64,000 nt of DNA from Vespula vulgaris. Lineage: Eukaryota; Arthropoda; Insecta; Hymenoptera; Vespidae. Under the pieces are notes generated by a model. That model was not told the origin of the DNA. It searched no databases and saw only the letters and a list, made by a program, of their open reading frames with translations. This document shows, piece by piece, positions 61,577-64,000 of this stretch; the stretch's first letter is position 1; each line of letters starts with the position of its first letter. The position numbers and the translations under genes are program-made. The stretch is from assembly GCF_905475345.1 (NCBI RefSeq), contig NC_066586.1:11923900-11987899 (forward strand), written 5' to 3'.

Positions 61577-64000
61577 TACTGAGAGACATTGAAGAAAGCA
61601 TGCTCTTTCTTCGGATAAATACGAACGAGAATATGCCGTAAAAGTCTCTTTTCAACTTCTCTATCTAGATACTTAGTATAAAAGTACCTATATGTTGGAA
61701 CTGGGAACCCCTGGGCAGGACAGAAGAGAGTGAGATCTTGGCCAACGACTCGATCGTACCAGGACTTCTTAGCATCGCTCGAAAACTTTGGTTTCCTCGT
61801 TGCCACTGGCTCTACAATCGTGAGATTTGCCAAAGGAAACGAAAAATAATCGAGATACAAGAGAGCAGCTTACTCGCTTTAAATTTTCATAATCGAATGA
61901 TCCTTGCCTTCTTTAATCGTCTACACGTATTTATGTAAATATTATATACCTATAAGTTGGAACTGGGAACCCCTGGGCAGGACAGAAGAGAGTGAGATCT
62001 TGGTCAACGATTCGATCGTACCAGGCCAATTTAAAGTCGCTCGAAAACTTTGGTTTCTTCGTTGCCACTGGCTCTACAATCATCAGATTTGCCAAAGGAA
62101 CGAATAATAATCAGGACTCCAAAGTGAGTAACAATCGTGATCGACTGATCCTTTTCTTTTCTAATCGTTTACACGTATTTATGTAAATGTTATATACCTA
62201 TAAGTTGGAACTGGGAACCCCTTAGCAGGACAGAAGAGAGTGAGATCTTGGTCAACGATACGATCGTACCACGCCATCTTAAAGTCGCTCGATAACTTTG
62301 GTTTCTTCGTTGTCACTGGTTCTACAATCGTGAGATTTGCCACAAAGGAACGAATAATAATTGAGACACAAAAAAGAATATTATTTGTACTCGTCTCGAA
62401 TTACTTTAAGTTCTCGTGATCGAATGTTCCCTTTATTTTCTAAGCATCTATACACGTATTTATGTAAATATTATATACCTATAAGTTGGAACTGGGAACC
62501 CCTGGGCAGGACACAAGAGAGTAAGATCTTGATCAACGACTCGATCGTATCCGGCGAATTTAGCATCGCTCGAGAATTTTGGTTTCTTCGTTGCCACTGG
62601 CTCTACAATTGTGAGATTTCCCAAAGAAACGAATAATAAAATCGGAACGTGACAGGAGAATACTATTCGTCTAAAAACACTATAAATTCTCGTGATCCTT
62701 TTCTTCTCTGAATCGTCTACATATATTTATGTAAATGTTATATACCTATAAGTTGGTACTGGGAACCCCTGGGCGGGACAAAGCAGAGTAGTATCATGAT
62801 CGATGACACGTTCGTACGAAGTGATCTTCGATTCGGTCGAAAACTTTGGCTTCCTCGTAGCTACTGGCTCTAACACGGATAAGAACAACATAGGCATGCT
62901 CGATATCTTATTCTCTCGACTTTGTTATACCTATAAGTTGGAACTGGGAACCCCTGGGCAGGACACAACAAGGTGAGATCTTGACCTGCTGCCCGATCAT
63001 ACCAGCCTACTATCTTAGAGTCGCTCGAGAATTTCGGCTTCCTCGTTGCTACTGGTTCTGTCGTGATATTTAACAAACAAGCAAAAAGAAACGAATGTCT
63101 TTTCGATCAGTCCCATCGACCAACATCGAACATAATTAGAATATTATTTCAGTCGAGAAGCGAGGAGACGACGATCGATATTCTAAAAATTTCCCTGAGT
63201 ATCTGTAAAGGAGCGACCTACAAAAGCCTTGAAGCACAGCTTTCAAGAGTAGGTAAGGTAATACCTGGTCACGGGAACAGGGTGGCCCTGGGCATTACAC
63301 AGCAAGCTTACTTCCGTGTTCTCTTTGCGGAGGAAAAAGAAAGACTTTACATCTCCAAGAAATGCGGGTGCTTTGCTTCCCATGGGTTCTGGGAAAGAAA
63401 ATGAAAAGATGGACAAAATCTCCTCGAAGTCGGCCCTACTCTCATTTTTTCTTTCTCTTCTTCTTCTACTTGGACAGGGTACCCCGATGGTACTTTGACC
63501 CATATTCCAAATTCACGACCTTCATACGTTCTAAAGAGAACAGCGTACTTTAAAACGGACGACGTTTCAAGTCTCTCTAAGTGACTTCGTTCAAAAGATA
63601 TTTACACCACTTGTAGAAAACGCGAGTGTATCTTTGACTTTGCAAACAGAACTGACCTACCTCATATACAAGGACGACTTCTTTCTTTGTGTACATCATA
63701 AAGATAAAATGTTTTCATCTTTTTCAATTCACTTCGCAATCGAGATTCAAAAGTAACATGCTACATTGATAAAATTGTTCATTAAAAGTGACGATATTTA
63801 AATTATTATTTAAATTGATATTAATAAATTCTTTGATATACTAAGAATTGCTAAGTAATTATAAACTCATTTTAACGAATAATCATAAAATTCTAATAAA
63901 TCTCGAATACGAAGAGCTGTGATAAGTTTCAATCGAAATCTTTCAACACTATAGTCCAATACCTAGCCTTGGGAGGCGGATGGCCTTGAACGTTACAGAG
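26573..64000 (-). CDS. Dscam1: Dscam1, 3' part: hypervariable Ig-superfamily cell-surface receptor (gene span, 5' end outside window)
   Basis: The exons below read, from Ig3 on, as Ig3-Ig9, FN1-FN4, Ig10, FN5-FN6, one TM segment and a long cytoplasmic tail. This is the Dscam1 order, and no other family combines it with exon arrays. Family knowledge: in arthropods one exon is chosen from each array (exon 4 for Ig2, exon 6 for Ig3, exon 9 for Ig7, plus the TM exon). Each isoform binds homophilically through these domains, giving neurite self-avoidance in neurons. Seen here: 19 exon 9 variants, 28 complete plus 1 partial exon 6 variants, and two TM exons. All splice phases are mutually consistent. 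Exons 1-5 lie to the right of the window. More introns interrupt the FN region than in Drosophila. Variant numbers below run in transcript order within this window, not by any published scheme. Confidence 0.96.
27833..27890 (-). CDS. Dscam1: Dscam1 cytoplasmic exon ([13 protein letters not shown])
   Basis: Small 58-bp exon with acceptor tatttcag and donor AGAG|gtcagt. It encodes [18 protein letters not shown], a block known from the conserved Dscam tail; the joined first codon is G|TG, Val. Confidence 0.93.
28255..28609 (-). CDS. Dscam1: Dscam1 cytoplasmic exon (YG-rich, poly-Pro)
   Basis: 355 bp, phase 0 start, phase 1 end (donor GCG|gtcagt). It encodes [12 protein letters not shown], an acidic [18 protein letters not shown] block, a Tyr-Gly-rich stretch, [15 protein letters not shown] (an SH3-type polyproline site) and [17 protein letters not shown]. 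In Drosophila the tail recruits the Dock/Pak pathway through proline-rich and phosphotyrosine motifs, and the prolines here are the visible candidates. Confidence 0.94.
28689..28879 (-). CDS. Dscam1: Dscam1 cytoplasmic exon ([16 protein letters not shown])
   Basis: 191 bp: 2 nt plus 63 codons, donor ATG|gtacag. Encodes [20 protein letters not shown], then a Gly/His/Ser-rich linker ending [18 protein letters not shown] is a recognised invariant block of the Dscam1 tail. The reading frame stays open past the donor, but that extension has no family match. Confidence 0.93.
29458..29586 (-). CDS. Dscam1: Dscam1 cytoplasmic exon (HSTWDPRR)
   Basis: 129 bp, acceptor tacgacag, donor AGAG|gttggt. Encodes [18 protein letters not shown], then [16 protein letters not shown]. 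The STWDPRR..YEEL core is conserved in insect Dscam1. A nearer AG in the same stretch would break the phase from the previous exon, so the acceptor at 29587 was chosen. Confidence 0.88.
30143..30298 (-). CDS. Dscam1: Dscam1 first cytoplasmic exon after TM
   Basis: 156 bp, acceptor ctttcag, donor CGAG|gtacag. Encodes [27 protein letters not shown], then [17 protein letters not shown]. The RKLPPVP segment is a PxxP SH3-binding candidate next to the membrane. It accepts either TM exon through the joined codon G|AT (Asp). Confidence 0.94.
30655..30855 (-). CDS. Dscam1: Dscam1 alternative transmembrane exon, distal copy
   Basis: 201 bp, acceptor tttgtacag. Encodes [24 protein letters not shown], a hydrophobic segment [20 protein letters not shown], then a basic stop-transfer [15 protein letters not shown]. 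The donor chosen is CGAG|gtatct (phase 1). A second in-frame, phase-compatible donor at 30614-30615 would add 13 residues (see findings). It is mutually exclusive with the proximal copy at 30898. Drosophila has the same two-way choice, there linked to dendritic versus axonal targeting. Confidence 0.88.
30898..31080 (-). CDS. Dscam1: Dscam1 alternative transmembrane exon, proximal copy
   Basis: 183 bp, acceptor ttgttccag, donor AAAG|gtaatt. Encodes [36 protein letters not shown] (TM), [14 protein letters not shown]. It shares the GTIAP start and IAPP/ICV signatures with the distal copy only 42 nt away, showing tandem duplication. It starts and ends in the same phases, so either one can be used but not both. 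Confidence 0.94.
31178..31344 (-). CDS. Dscam1: Dscam1 constant exon, end of FN6
   Basis: 167 bp. Encodes HQQEWNQV..., the fibronectin-III strands around [20 protein letters not shown] and the end EFATLTVTG just outside the membrane. Donor GGAG|gtgggt joins equally well to either TM exon. Confidence 0.94.
31421..31597 (-). CDS. Dscam1: Dscam1 constant exon, end of FN5 and start of FN6
   Basis: 177 bp with donor GAA|gtaaga. Encodes [16 protein letters not shown] (end of FN5), then [20 protein letters not shown] and [15 protein letters not shown] (FN6 strands A-C). Confidence 0.94.
31669..31900 (-). CDS. Dscam1: Dscam1 constant exon, FN5
   Basis: 232 bp. Encodes [36 protein letters not shown] and [16 protein letters not shown], typical FNIII strands. 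It follows the Ig10 exon directly, which fits the Dscam order. Confidence 0.94.
31976..32245 (-). CDS. Dscam1: Dscam1 constant exon, Ig10
   Basis: 270 bp encoding one Ig domain: [19 protein letters not shown] with the B-strand Cys and core Trp, and [14 protein letters not shown] with the F-strand Cys. It sits between FN4 and FN5, as in all Dscam proteins. Confidence 0.95.
32339..32626 (-). CDS. Dscam1: Dscam1 constant exon, FN4
   Basis: 288 bp. Starts [17 protein letters not shown] and carries [19 protein letters not shown] and [17 protein letters not shown], the FNIII hallmarks (W, Y..Y). Donor CGAG|gtaaga. Confidence 0.95.
32700..32886 (-). CDS. Dscam1: Dscam1 constant exon, second half of FN3
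   Basis: 187 bp, phase 0 start, phase 1 end. Encodes [38 protein letters not shown] and [10 protein letters not shown]. Confidence 0.94.
32982..33353 (-). CDS. Dscam1: Dscam1 constant exon, FN2 and start of FN3
   Basis: 372 bp, 124 codons, phase 0 at both ends. Encodes [20 protein letters not shown] and [20 protein letters not shown] (FN2), then [18 protein letters not shown] and [19 protein letters not shown] (FN3). Confidence 0.95.
33429..33790 (-). CDS. Dscam1: Dscam1 constant exon, FN1 and start of FN2
   Basis: 362 bp. Encodes [20 protein letters not shown], the FN1 strands [15 protein letters not shown] and [18 protein letters not shown], then the beginning of FN2 ([13 protein letters not shown]). 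Confidence 0.95.
33868..34164 (-). CDS. Dscam1: Dscam1 constant exon, Ig9
   Basis: 297 bp. Encodes one Ig domain: [20 protein letters not shown] and [16 protein letters not shown] hold the two cysteines and the core Trp. Confidence 0.95.
34248..34421 (-). CDS. Dscam1: Dscam1 constant exon, second half of Ig8
   Basis: 174 bp. Encodes [19 protein letters not shown] and [18 protein letters not shown] (F-strand Cys). Pairs with the exon at 34504. Confidence 0.95.
34504..34623 (-). CDS. Dscam1: Dscam1 constant exon 10, first half of Ig8 (partner of all exon 9 variants)
   Basis: 120 bp. Starts TG, so each exon 9 variant ending in G gives the joined codon GTG, Val. Encodes [20 protein letters not shown] and [18 protein letters not shown], nearly identical to other insect Dscam1 proteins. 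Confidence 0.95.
35110..35260. repeat. (GA)n tract in intron
   Basis: Long GA run with scattered AAAG units; CU-rich in the Dscam1 transcript. Confidence 0.93.
35690..35742. repeat. (GA)n tract in intron
   Basis: GA run, CU-rich in the Dscam1 pre-mRNA. Confidence 0.93.
35995..36107. repeat. (ATA)n microsatellite
   Basis: About 37 ATA/ACA units. The poly-Leu and poly-Ile frames over it are artefacts. Confidence 0.96.
36624..36911 (-). CDS. Dscam1: Dscam1 exon 9 variant 19 (last), Ig7
   Basis: 288 bp, acceptor tattccag, donor CACG|gttagg. Starts [18 protein letters not shown], cysteines in [10 protein letters not shown] and [11 protein letters not shown]. One of the most diverged members: it has VPVGDTP where most have VxKGD, and ends RVHG rather than VNG. 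Confidence 0.93.
37350..37440. repeat. (GA)n tract between exon 9 variants 19 and 18
   Basis: GA-rich simple sequence with AAAG interruptions. Confidence 0.93.
37837..38118 (-). CDS. Dscam1: Dscam1 exon 9 variant 18, Ig7
   Basis: 282 bp, the shortest variant. Starts [16 protein letters not shown], cysteines in VHCAVVKGD and [11 protein letters not shown], ends LKVNG. Donor AACG|gtacag. Confidence 0.94.
38170..38207. repeat. (GA)n tract upstream of exon 9 variant 18
   Basis: Lies about 50 nt upstream of the variant 18 acceptor, so it reads as a CU-rich tract in the RNA. Confidence 0.9.
38549..38836 (-). CDS. Dscam1: Dscam1 exon 9 variant 17, Ig7
   Basis: 288 bp. Starts [18 protein letters not shown], cysteines in [10 protein letters not shown] and [11 protein letters not shown], ends LIVNG. 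Donor AATG|gtgcat (a GTG donor). Confidence 0.94.
39252..39542 (-). CDS. Dscam1: Dscam1 exon 9 variant 16, Ig7
   Basis: 291 bp. Starts [18 protein letters not shown], cysteines in [10 protein letters not shown] and [11 protein letters not shown], ends LDVNG. Confidence 0.95.
39879..40172 (-). CDS. Dscam1: Dscam1 exon 9 variant 15, Ig7
   Basis: 294 bp. Starts [18 protein letters not shown], cysteines in [10 protein letters not shown] and [11 protein letters not shown], ends LSVNG. Donor AATG|gtattt. No ATG lies early in this frame, so it is easily missed by ORF searches. Confidence 0.94.
40537..40830 (-). CDS. Dscam1: Dscam1 exon 9 variant 14, Ig7
   Basis: 294 bp. Starts [18 protein letters not shown], cysteines in [10 protein letters not shown] and [11 protein letters not shown], ends LAVNG. 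Confidence 0.94.
41153..41236. repeat. (GA)n tract just downstream of exon 9 variant 13
   Basis: Lies 35-118 nt past the variant 13 donor in the RNA sense (CU-rich there). Confidence 0.93.
41271..41561 (-). CDS. Dscam1: Dscam1 exon 9 variant 13, Ig7
   Basis: 291 bp, starts TT (joined codon GTT, Val). [18 protein letters not shown], cysteines in [10 protein letters not shown] and [11 protein letters not shown], ends LAVNG. Acceptor actatcag. Confidence 0.95.
41567..42011. repeat. Tandem duplicated intron block (two copies, about 215 bp)
   Basis: Copy 1 (41567-41778) and copy 2 (41780-42011) share in the same order: ATAGAACACGCTTGT, AATCGAAAA(A/G)CATTTTT, a 'ttatcgtgt' word, 'tatggtaaaa', ATCAGGATCAATGA and 'cgg(a/g)t'. 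The copies have diverged by substitutions and small indels. Both lie in the intron between exon 9 variants 12 and 13; only intron, not exon, is duplicated. Confidence 0.8.
42057..42347 (-). CDS. Dscam1: Dscam1 exon 9 variant 12, Ig7
   Basis: 291 bp, starts TG (joined GTG). [18 protein letters not shown], cysteines in [10 protein letters not shown] and [11 protein letters not shown], ends LAVNG. Contains [13 protein letters not shown] in the variable C-C' region. Confidence 0.95.
42692..42979 (-). CDS. Dscam1: Dscam1 exon 9 variant 11, Ig7
   Basis: 288 bp. [18 protein letters not shown], cysteines in [10 protein letters not shown] and [11 protein letters not shown], ends LAVNG. First of a recently expanded subgroup (variants 8-11). 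Confidence 0.95.
43234..43521 (-). CDS. Dscam1: Dscam1 exon 9 variant 10, Ig7
   Basis: 288 bp. [18 protein letters not shown], cysteines in [10 protein letters not shown] and [11 protein letters not shown]. Ends LAVYG: the nearly invariant Asn before the splice junction is Tyr (TAC), a single-base change. The upstream intron is part of a about 590-bp tandem repeat. Confidence 0.95.
43825..44112 (-). CDS. Dscam1: Dscam1 exon 9 variant 9, Ig7
   Basis: 288 bp. [39 protein letters not shown], ends LAVNG. Very close to variants 8 and 10; the main differences fall in [20 protein letters not shown], that is, the variable strand region. Confidence 0.95.
44411..44698 (-). CDS. Dscam1: Dscam1 exon 9 variant 8, Ig7
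   Basis: 288 bp. [39 protein letters not shown], ends LAVNG. Its first 18 codons differ from variants 9-11 while the rest is near-identical, a mosaic that suggests gene conversion or an older start with a homogenised body. Confidence 0.95.
44936..45226 (-). CDS. Dscam1: Dscam1 exon 9 variant 7, Ig7
   Basis: 291 bp. [18 protein letters not shown], cysteines in [10 protein letters not shown] and [11 protein letters not shown], ends LVVNG. Confidence 0.95.
45465..45749 (-). CDS. Dscam1: Dscam1 exon 9 variant 6, Ig7
   Basis: 285 bp, starts TA (joined GTA, still Val). [18 protein letters not shown], cysteines in [10 protein letters not shown] and [11 protein letters not shown], ends LTVNG. Confidence 0.95.
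46083..46400 (-). CDS. Dscam1: Dscam1 exon 9 variant 5, Ig7 (longest)
   Basis: 318 bp, starts [20 protein letters not shown], cysteines in [10 protein letters not shown] and [11 protein letters not shown], ends LSVNG. About 10 residues longer than the others through an insertion ([16 protein letters not shown]) in the C'-D loop, the hypervariable face. Confidence 0.95.
46401..47106 (-). other. Intron between exon 9 variants 4 and 5
   Basis: About 700 bp, AT-rich in the second half; no extra Ig7-like segment was found on either strand. Confidence 0.5.
47107..47394 (-). CDS. Dscam1: Dscam1 exon 9 variant 4, Ig7
   Basis: 288 bp. [18 protein letters not shown], cysteines in [10 protein letters not shown] and [11 protein letters not shown], ends LSVNG. 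Confidence 0.95.
47871..48164 (-). CDS. Dscam1: Dscam1 exon 9 variant 3, Ig7
   Basis: 294 bp, starts [20 protein letters not shown], cysteines in [10 protein letters not shown] and [11 protein letters not shown], ends LTVNG. Donor AATG|gtattt. Confidence 0.95.
48396..48689 (-). CDS. Dscam1: Dscam1 exon 9 variant 2, Ig7
   Basis: 294 bp. [18 protein letters not shown], cysteines in [10 protein letters not shown] and [11 protein letters not shown], ends LTVNG. Acceptor ttgtaaag, slightly weaker than most. Confidence 0.94.
49069..49356 (-). CDS. Dscam1: Dscam1 exon 9 variant 1 (first), Ig7
   Basis: 288 bp, starts [20 protein letters not shown], cysteines in [10 protein letters not shown] and [11 protein letters not shown], ends LTVNG; donor AATG|gttcgg. 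Like the last variant it is diverged (PTGD), as array ends often are. Confidence 0.94.
49357..50390 (-). other. Intron between constant exon (Ig6) and exon 9 array
   Basis: About 1 kb, AT-rich with T-rich tracts. No Ig7-like frame was found, so the array begins at 49,356. Confidence 0.5.
50391..50703 (-). CDS. Dscam1: Dscam1 constant exon, end of Ig5 and Ig6
   Basis: 313 bp, phase 0 start, phase 1 end (donor ATGG|gtaagt). Encodes [14 protein letters not shown] (Ig5 end), then Ig6: [20 protein letters not shown] and [15 protein letters not shown]. The final G makes Val with any exon 9 variant (G|TN). Confidence 0.95.
50704..51408 (-). other. Intron between Ig5 and Ig5/Ig6 constant exons
   Basis: About 700 bp AT-rich intron; nothing coding seen. 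Confidence 0.5.
51409..51665 (-). CDS. Dscam1: Dscam1 constant exon, Ig5
   Basis: 257 bp, acceptor tttgatag, donor AAAG|gtatat. Encodes [38 protein letters not shown] and [11 protein letters not shown]. Essentially the insect-wide Dscam1 sequence. Confidence 0.95.
51749..52185 (-). CDS. Dscam1: Dscam1 constant exon 7, second half of Ig3 and Ig4
   Basis: 437 bp, starts A|TGG so that a variant ending AG gives Arg. Encodes [20 protein letters not shown] and [16 protein letters not shown] (Ig3 F-strand Cys), then Ig4: [20 protein letters not shown] and [15 protein letters not shown]. It is the common acceptor partner of the exon 6 array. Confidence 0.96.
53945..54147 (-). other. Exon-like segment of uncertain status, possible degenerate exon 6 variant
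   Basis: A good acceptor (ttggttttcag) and donor (CTG|gtaagt) frame 203 bp, open in one frame. It starts [15 protein letters not shown], similar to the PTG start of variant 27, but then loses the Cys-x-AQG-x-P-x-P-x-x-R end. The length (2 mod 3, whereas variants are 1 mod 3) would shift the frame of exon 7. It may be a dead variant, a poison exon or chance. Confidence 0.3.
54833..54886. repeat. (GA)n microsatellite
   Basis: Uninterrupted GA run, about 45 nt downstream (RNA sense) of the last exon 6 variant donor. Confidence 0.95.
54932..55052 (-). CDS. Dscam1: Dscam1 exon 6 variant 29 (last), Ig3 first half
   Basis: 121 bp (39 codons plus split ends). Starts [15 protein letters not shown], Cys in [15 protein letters not shown]. 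Acceptor ctttcag, donor CTAG|gtacac. Confidence 0.92.
55471..55600 (-). CDS. Dscam1: Dscam1 exon 6 variant 28, Ig3 first half, no B-strand Cys
   Basis: 130 bp (42 codons). Starts [16 protein letters not shown] and ends [17 protein letters not shown]: where all complete variants have Cys (LxCxAQG), this one has His. Another Cys lies about 10 residues earlier (VISCSQG). Begins AG (joined codon unusual: G|AG Glu then Gly instead of Pro). Splice sites and phase are intact. Confidence 0.8.
55667..55796 (-). CDS. Dscam1: Dscam1 exon 6 variant 27, Ig3 first half
   Basis: 130 bp. Starts [17 protein letters not shown], Cys in [15 protein letters not shown]. The intron to variant 28 is only 66 nt. Confidence 0.93.
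55919..56045 (-). CDS. Dscam1: Dscam1 exon 6 variant 26, Ig3 first half
   Basis: 127 bp (41 codons). [18 protein letters not shown], Cys in [15 protein letters not shown]. One of three near-identical tandem copies. Confidence 0.93.
56168..56294 (-). CDS. Dscam1: Dscam1 exon 6 variant 25, Ig3 first half
   Basis: 127 bp. Differs from variant 26 at a few residues ([10 protein letters not shown] versus [10 protein letters not shown]); the remainder is the same. Confidence 0.93.
56418..56544 (-). CDS. Dscam1: Dscam1 exon 6 variant 24, Ig3 first half
   Basis: 127 bp. [33 protein letters not shown]; the most diverged of the three tandem copies. Confidence 0.93.
56674..56797 (-). CDS. Dscam1: Dscam1 exon 6 variant 23, Ig3 first half
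   Basis: 124 bp (40 codons, the usual length). [18 protein letters not shown], Cys in [15 protein letters not shown]. Donor TCAG|gtgagc. Confidence 0.94.
57093..57216 (-). CDS. Dscam1: Dscam1 exon 6 variant 22, Ig3 first half
   Basis: 124 bp. [18 protein letters not shown], Cys in [15 protein letters not shown]. Asn-Arg replaces the Gly-x after EPV, shared with variant 21 (EPVNG). Confidence 0.94.
57439..57562 (-). CDS. Dscam1: Dscam1 exon 6 variant 21, Ig3 first half
   Basis: 124 bp, starts AG (joined GAG, Glu). [18 protein letters not shown], Cys in [15 protein letters not shown]. Confidence 0.94.
57862..57985 (-). CDS. Dscam1: Dscam1 exon 6 variant 20, Ig3 first half
   Basis: 124 bp. 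[18 protein letters not shown], Cys in [15 protein letters not shown]. Followed on its 5' side by a 379-nt intron with a (TA)n tract. Confidence 0.94.
58283..58341. repeat. (TA)n microsatellite in exon 6 array
   Basis: TA run with small interruptions, 24 nt downstream (RNA sense) of the variant 19 donor. Confidence 0.93.
58365..58488 (-). CDS. Dscam1: Dscam1 exon 6 variant 19, Ig3 first half
   Basis: 124 bp. [18 protein letters not shown], Cys in [15 protein letters not shown]. Only 56 nt separate it from variant 18. Confidence 0.95.
58545..58668 (-). CDS. Dscam1: Dscam1 exon 6 variant 18, Ig3 first half
   Basis: 124 bp, starts [20 protein letters not shown], Cys in [15 protein letters not shown]. 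Confidence 0.95.
58900..59020 (-). CDS. Dscam1: Dscam1 exon 6 variant 17, Ig3 first half
   Basis: 121 bp (39 codons). [18 protein letters not shown], Cys in [16 protein letters not shown]. Donor TCAG|gtagat. Confidence 0.94.
59226..59346 (-). CDS. Dscam1: Dscam1 exon 6 variant 16, Ig3 first half
   Basis: 121 bp. [18 protein letters not shown], Cys in [15 protein letters not shown]. Confidence 0.94.
59437..59560 (-). CDS. Dscam1: Dscam1 exon 6 variant 15, Ig3 first half
   Basis: 124 bp. [18 protein letters not shown], Cys in [15 protein letters not shown]. Confidence 0.94.
59681..59804 (-). CDS. Dscam1: Dscam1 exon 6 variant 14, Ig3 first half
   Basis: 124 bp. [18 protein letters not shown], Cys in [15 protein letters not shown]. 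First of a subgroup (9-14) sharing the LTG/LxGxW pattern. Confidence 0.95.
59963..60086 (-). CDS. Dscam1: Dscam1 exon 6 variant 13, Ig3 first half
   Basis: 124 bp. [18 protein letters not shown], Cys in [15 protein letters not shown]. Confidence 0.95.
60313..60436 (-). CDS. Dscam1: Dscam1 exon 6 variant 12, Ig3 first half
   Basis: 124 bp. [18 protein letters not shown], Cys in [15 protein letters not shown]. Confidence 0.95.
60580..60706 (-). CDS. Dscam1: Dscam1 exon 6 variant 11, Ig3 first half
   Basis: 127 bp (one extra Gly: LTGGDVKG). [18 protein letters not shown], Cys in [15 protein letters not shown]. Confidence 0.95.
60767..60797 (-). pseudogene. Relic of an exon 6 variant (3' end with donor only)
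   Basis: Minus strand GGGTCCCCTGTTCCAATCGG, then CAATCTTTTAG|gtaattt keeps the 'P-V-P' and donor end of a variant, but everything upstream (Cys, EPVG start, acceptor) is gone. Confidence 0.6.
60906..61032 (-). CDS. Dscam1: Dscam1 exon 6 variant 10, Ig3 first half
   Basis: 127 bp. [18 protein letters not shown], Cys in [15 protein letters not shown]. Confidence 0.95.
61100..61119 (-). pseudogene. Second relic of an exon 6 variant
   Basis: The minus strand matches GGGTTCCC(T)GTTCCAACCG of the variant 3' end, without a donor. It lies the same distance (about 70-100 nt) right of the preceding 'ctggttctaacaa' acceptor region as the first relic, so the two came from one duplication. Confidence 0.5.
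61367..61490 (-). CDS. Dscam1: Dscam1 exon 6 variant 9, Ig3 first half
   Basis: 124 bp, starts [20 protein letters not shown], Cys in [15 protein letters not shown]. Confidence 0.95.
61526..61573. repeat. (GA)n microsatellite in exon 6 array
   Basis: GA run 36 nt upstream (RNA sense) of the variant 9 acceptor, so it may serve as part of its pyrimidine tract region. Confidence 0.95.
61688..61811 (-). CDS. Dscam1: Dscam1 exon 6 variant 8, Ig3 first half
   Basis: 124 bp, starts [20 protein letters not shown], Cys in [15 protein letters not shown]. First of the EPVAT subgroup (3-8). Confidence 0.95.
61950..62073 (-). CDS. Dscam1: Dscam1 exon 6 variant 7, Ig3 first half
   Basis: 124 bp. [33 protein letters not shown]; near-identical to variants 6 and 8. 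Confidence 0.95.
62198..62321 (-). CDS. Dscam1: Dscam1 exon 6 variant 6, Ig3 first half
   Basis: 124 bp. [33 protein letters not shown]: the conserved Gln of CPAQG is Lys here, one base change. Confidence 0.95.
62479..62602 (-). CDS. Dscam1: Dscam1 exon 6 variant 5, Ig3 first half
   Basis: 124 bp. [33 protein letters not shown]. The Trp of the W-Y-D-R motif is Gly. Confidence 0.95.
62746..62869 (-). CDS. Dscam1: Dscam1 exon 6 variant 4, Ig3 first half
   Basis: 124 bp. [33 protein letters not shown]. The intron to variant 3 is only 61 nt. Confidence 0.95.
62931..63057 (-). CDS. Dscam1: Dscam1 exon 6 variant 3, Ig3 first half
   Basis: 127 bp (one extra residue). [33 protein letters not shown]. 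Confidence 0.95.
63265..63388 (-). CDS. Dscam1: Dscam1 exon 6 variant 2, Ig3 first half
   Basis: 124 bp. [18 protein letters not shown], Cys in [15 protein letters not shown]. Acceptor tttcccag, donor CCAG|gtatta. Confidence 0.95.
63389..63962 (-). other. Intron between exon 6 variants 1 and 2
   Basis: 574 bp with no further complete variant. A fragment near 63,470-63,490 (GGGGTACCCTGTCC on the minus strand) faintly resembles a variant 3' end but has no donor. Confidence 0.5.
63963..64000 (-). CDS. Dscam1: Dscam1 exon 6 variant 1, Ig3 first half, cut by window end
   Basis: Only the last 38 nt are present: [13 protein letters not shown] with donor CTAG|gtattg. The Cys-x-x-QG-x-P-x-P pattern and phase match the other variants, and the exon continues to the right of the window. 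Confidence 0.85.

Noticed and set aside
63466..63500. Possible further exon 6 relic
   Set aside because: Only about 14 nt resemble a variant 3' end and no donor follows; too short to separate from chance.
1..64000. CRISPR arrays, operons, phage or plasmid features
   Set aside because: The window is eukaryotic (spliced genes, microsatellites). The regular arrays are exon arrays with splice sites, not repeat-spacer arrays.
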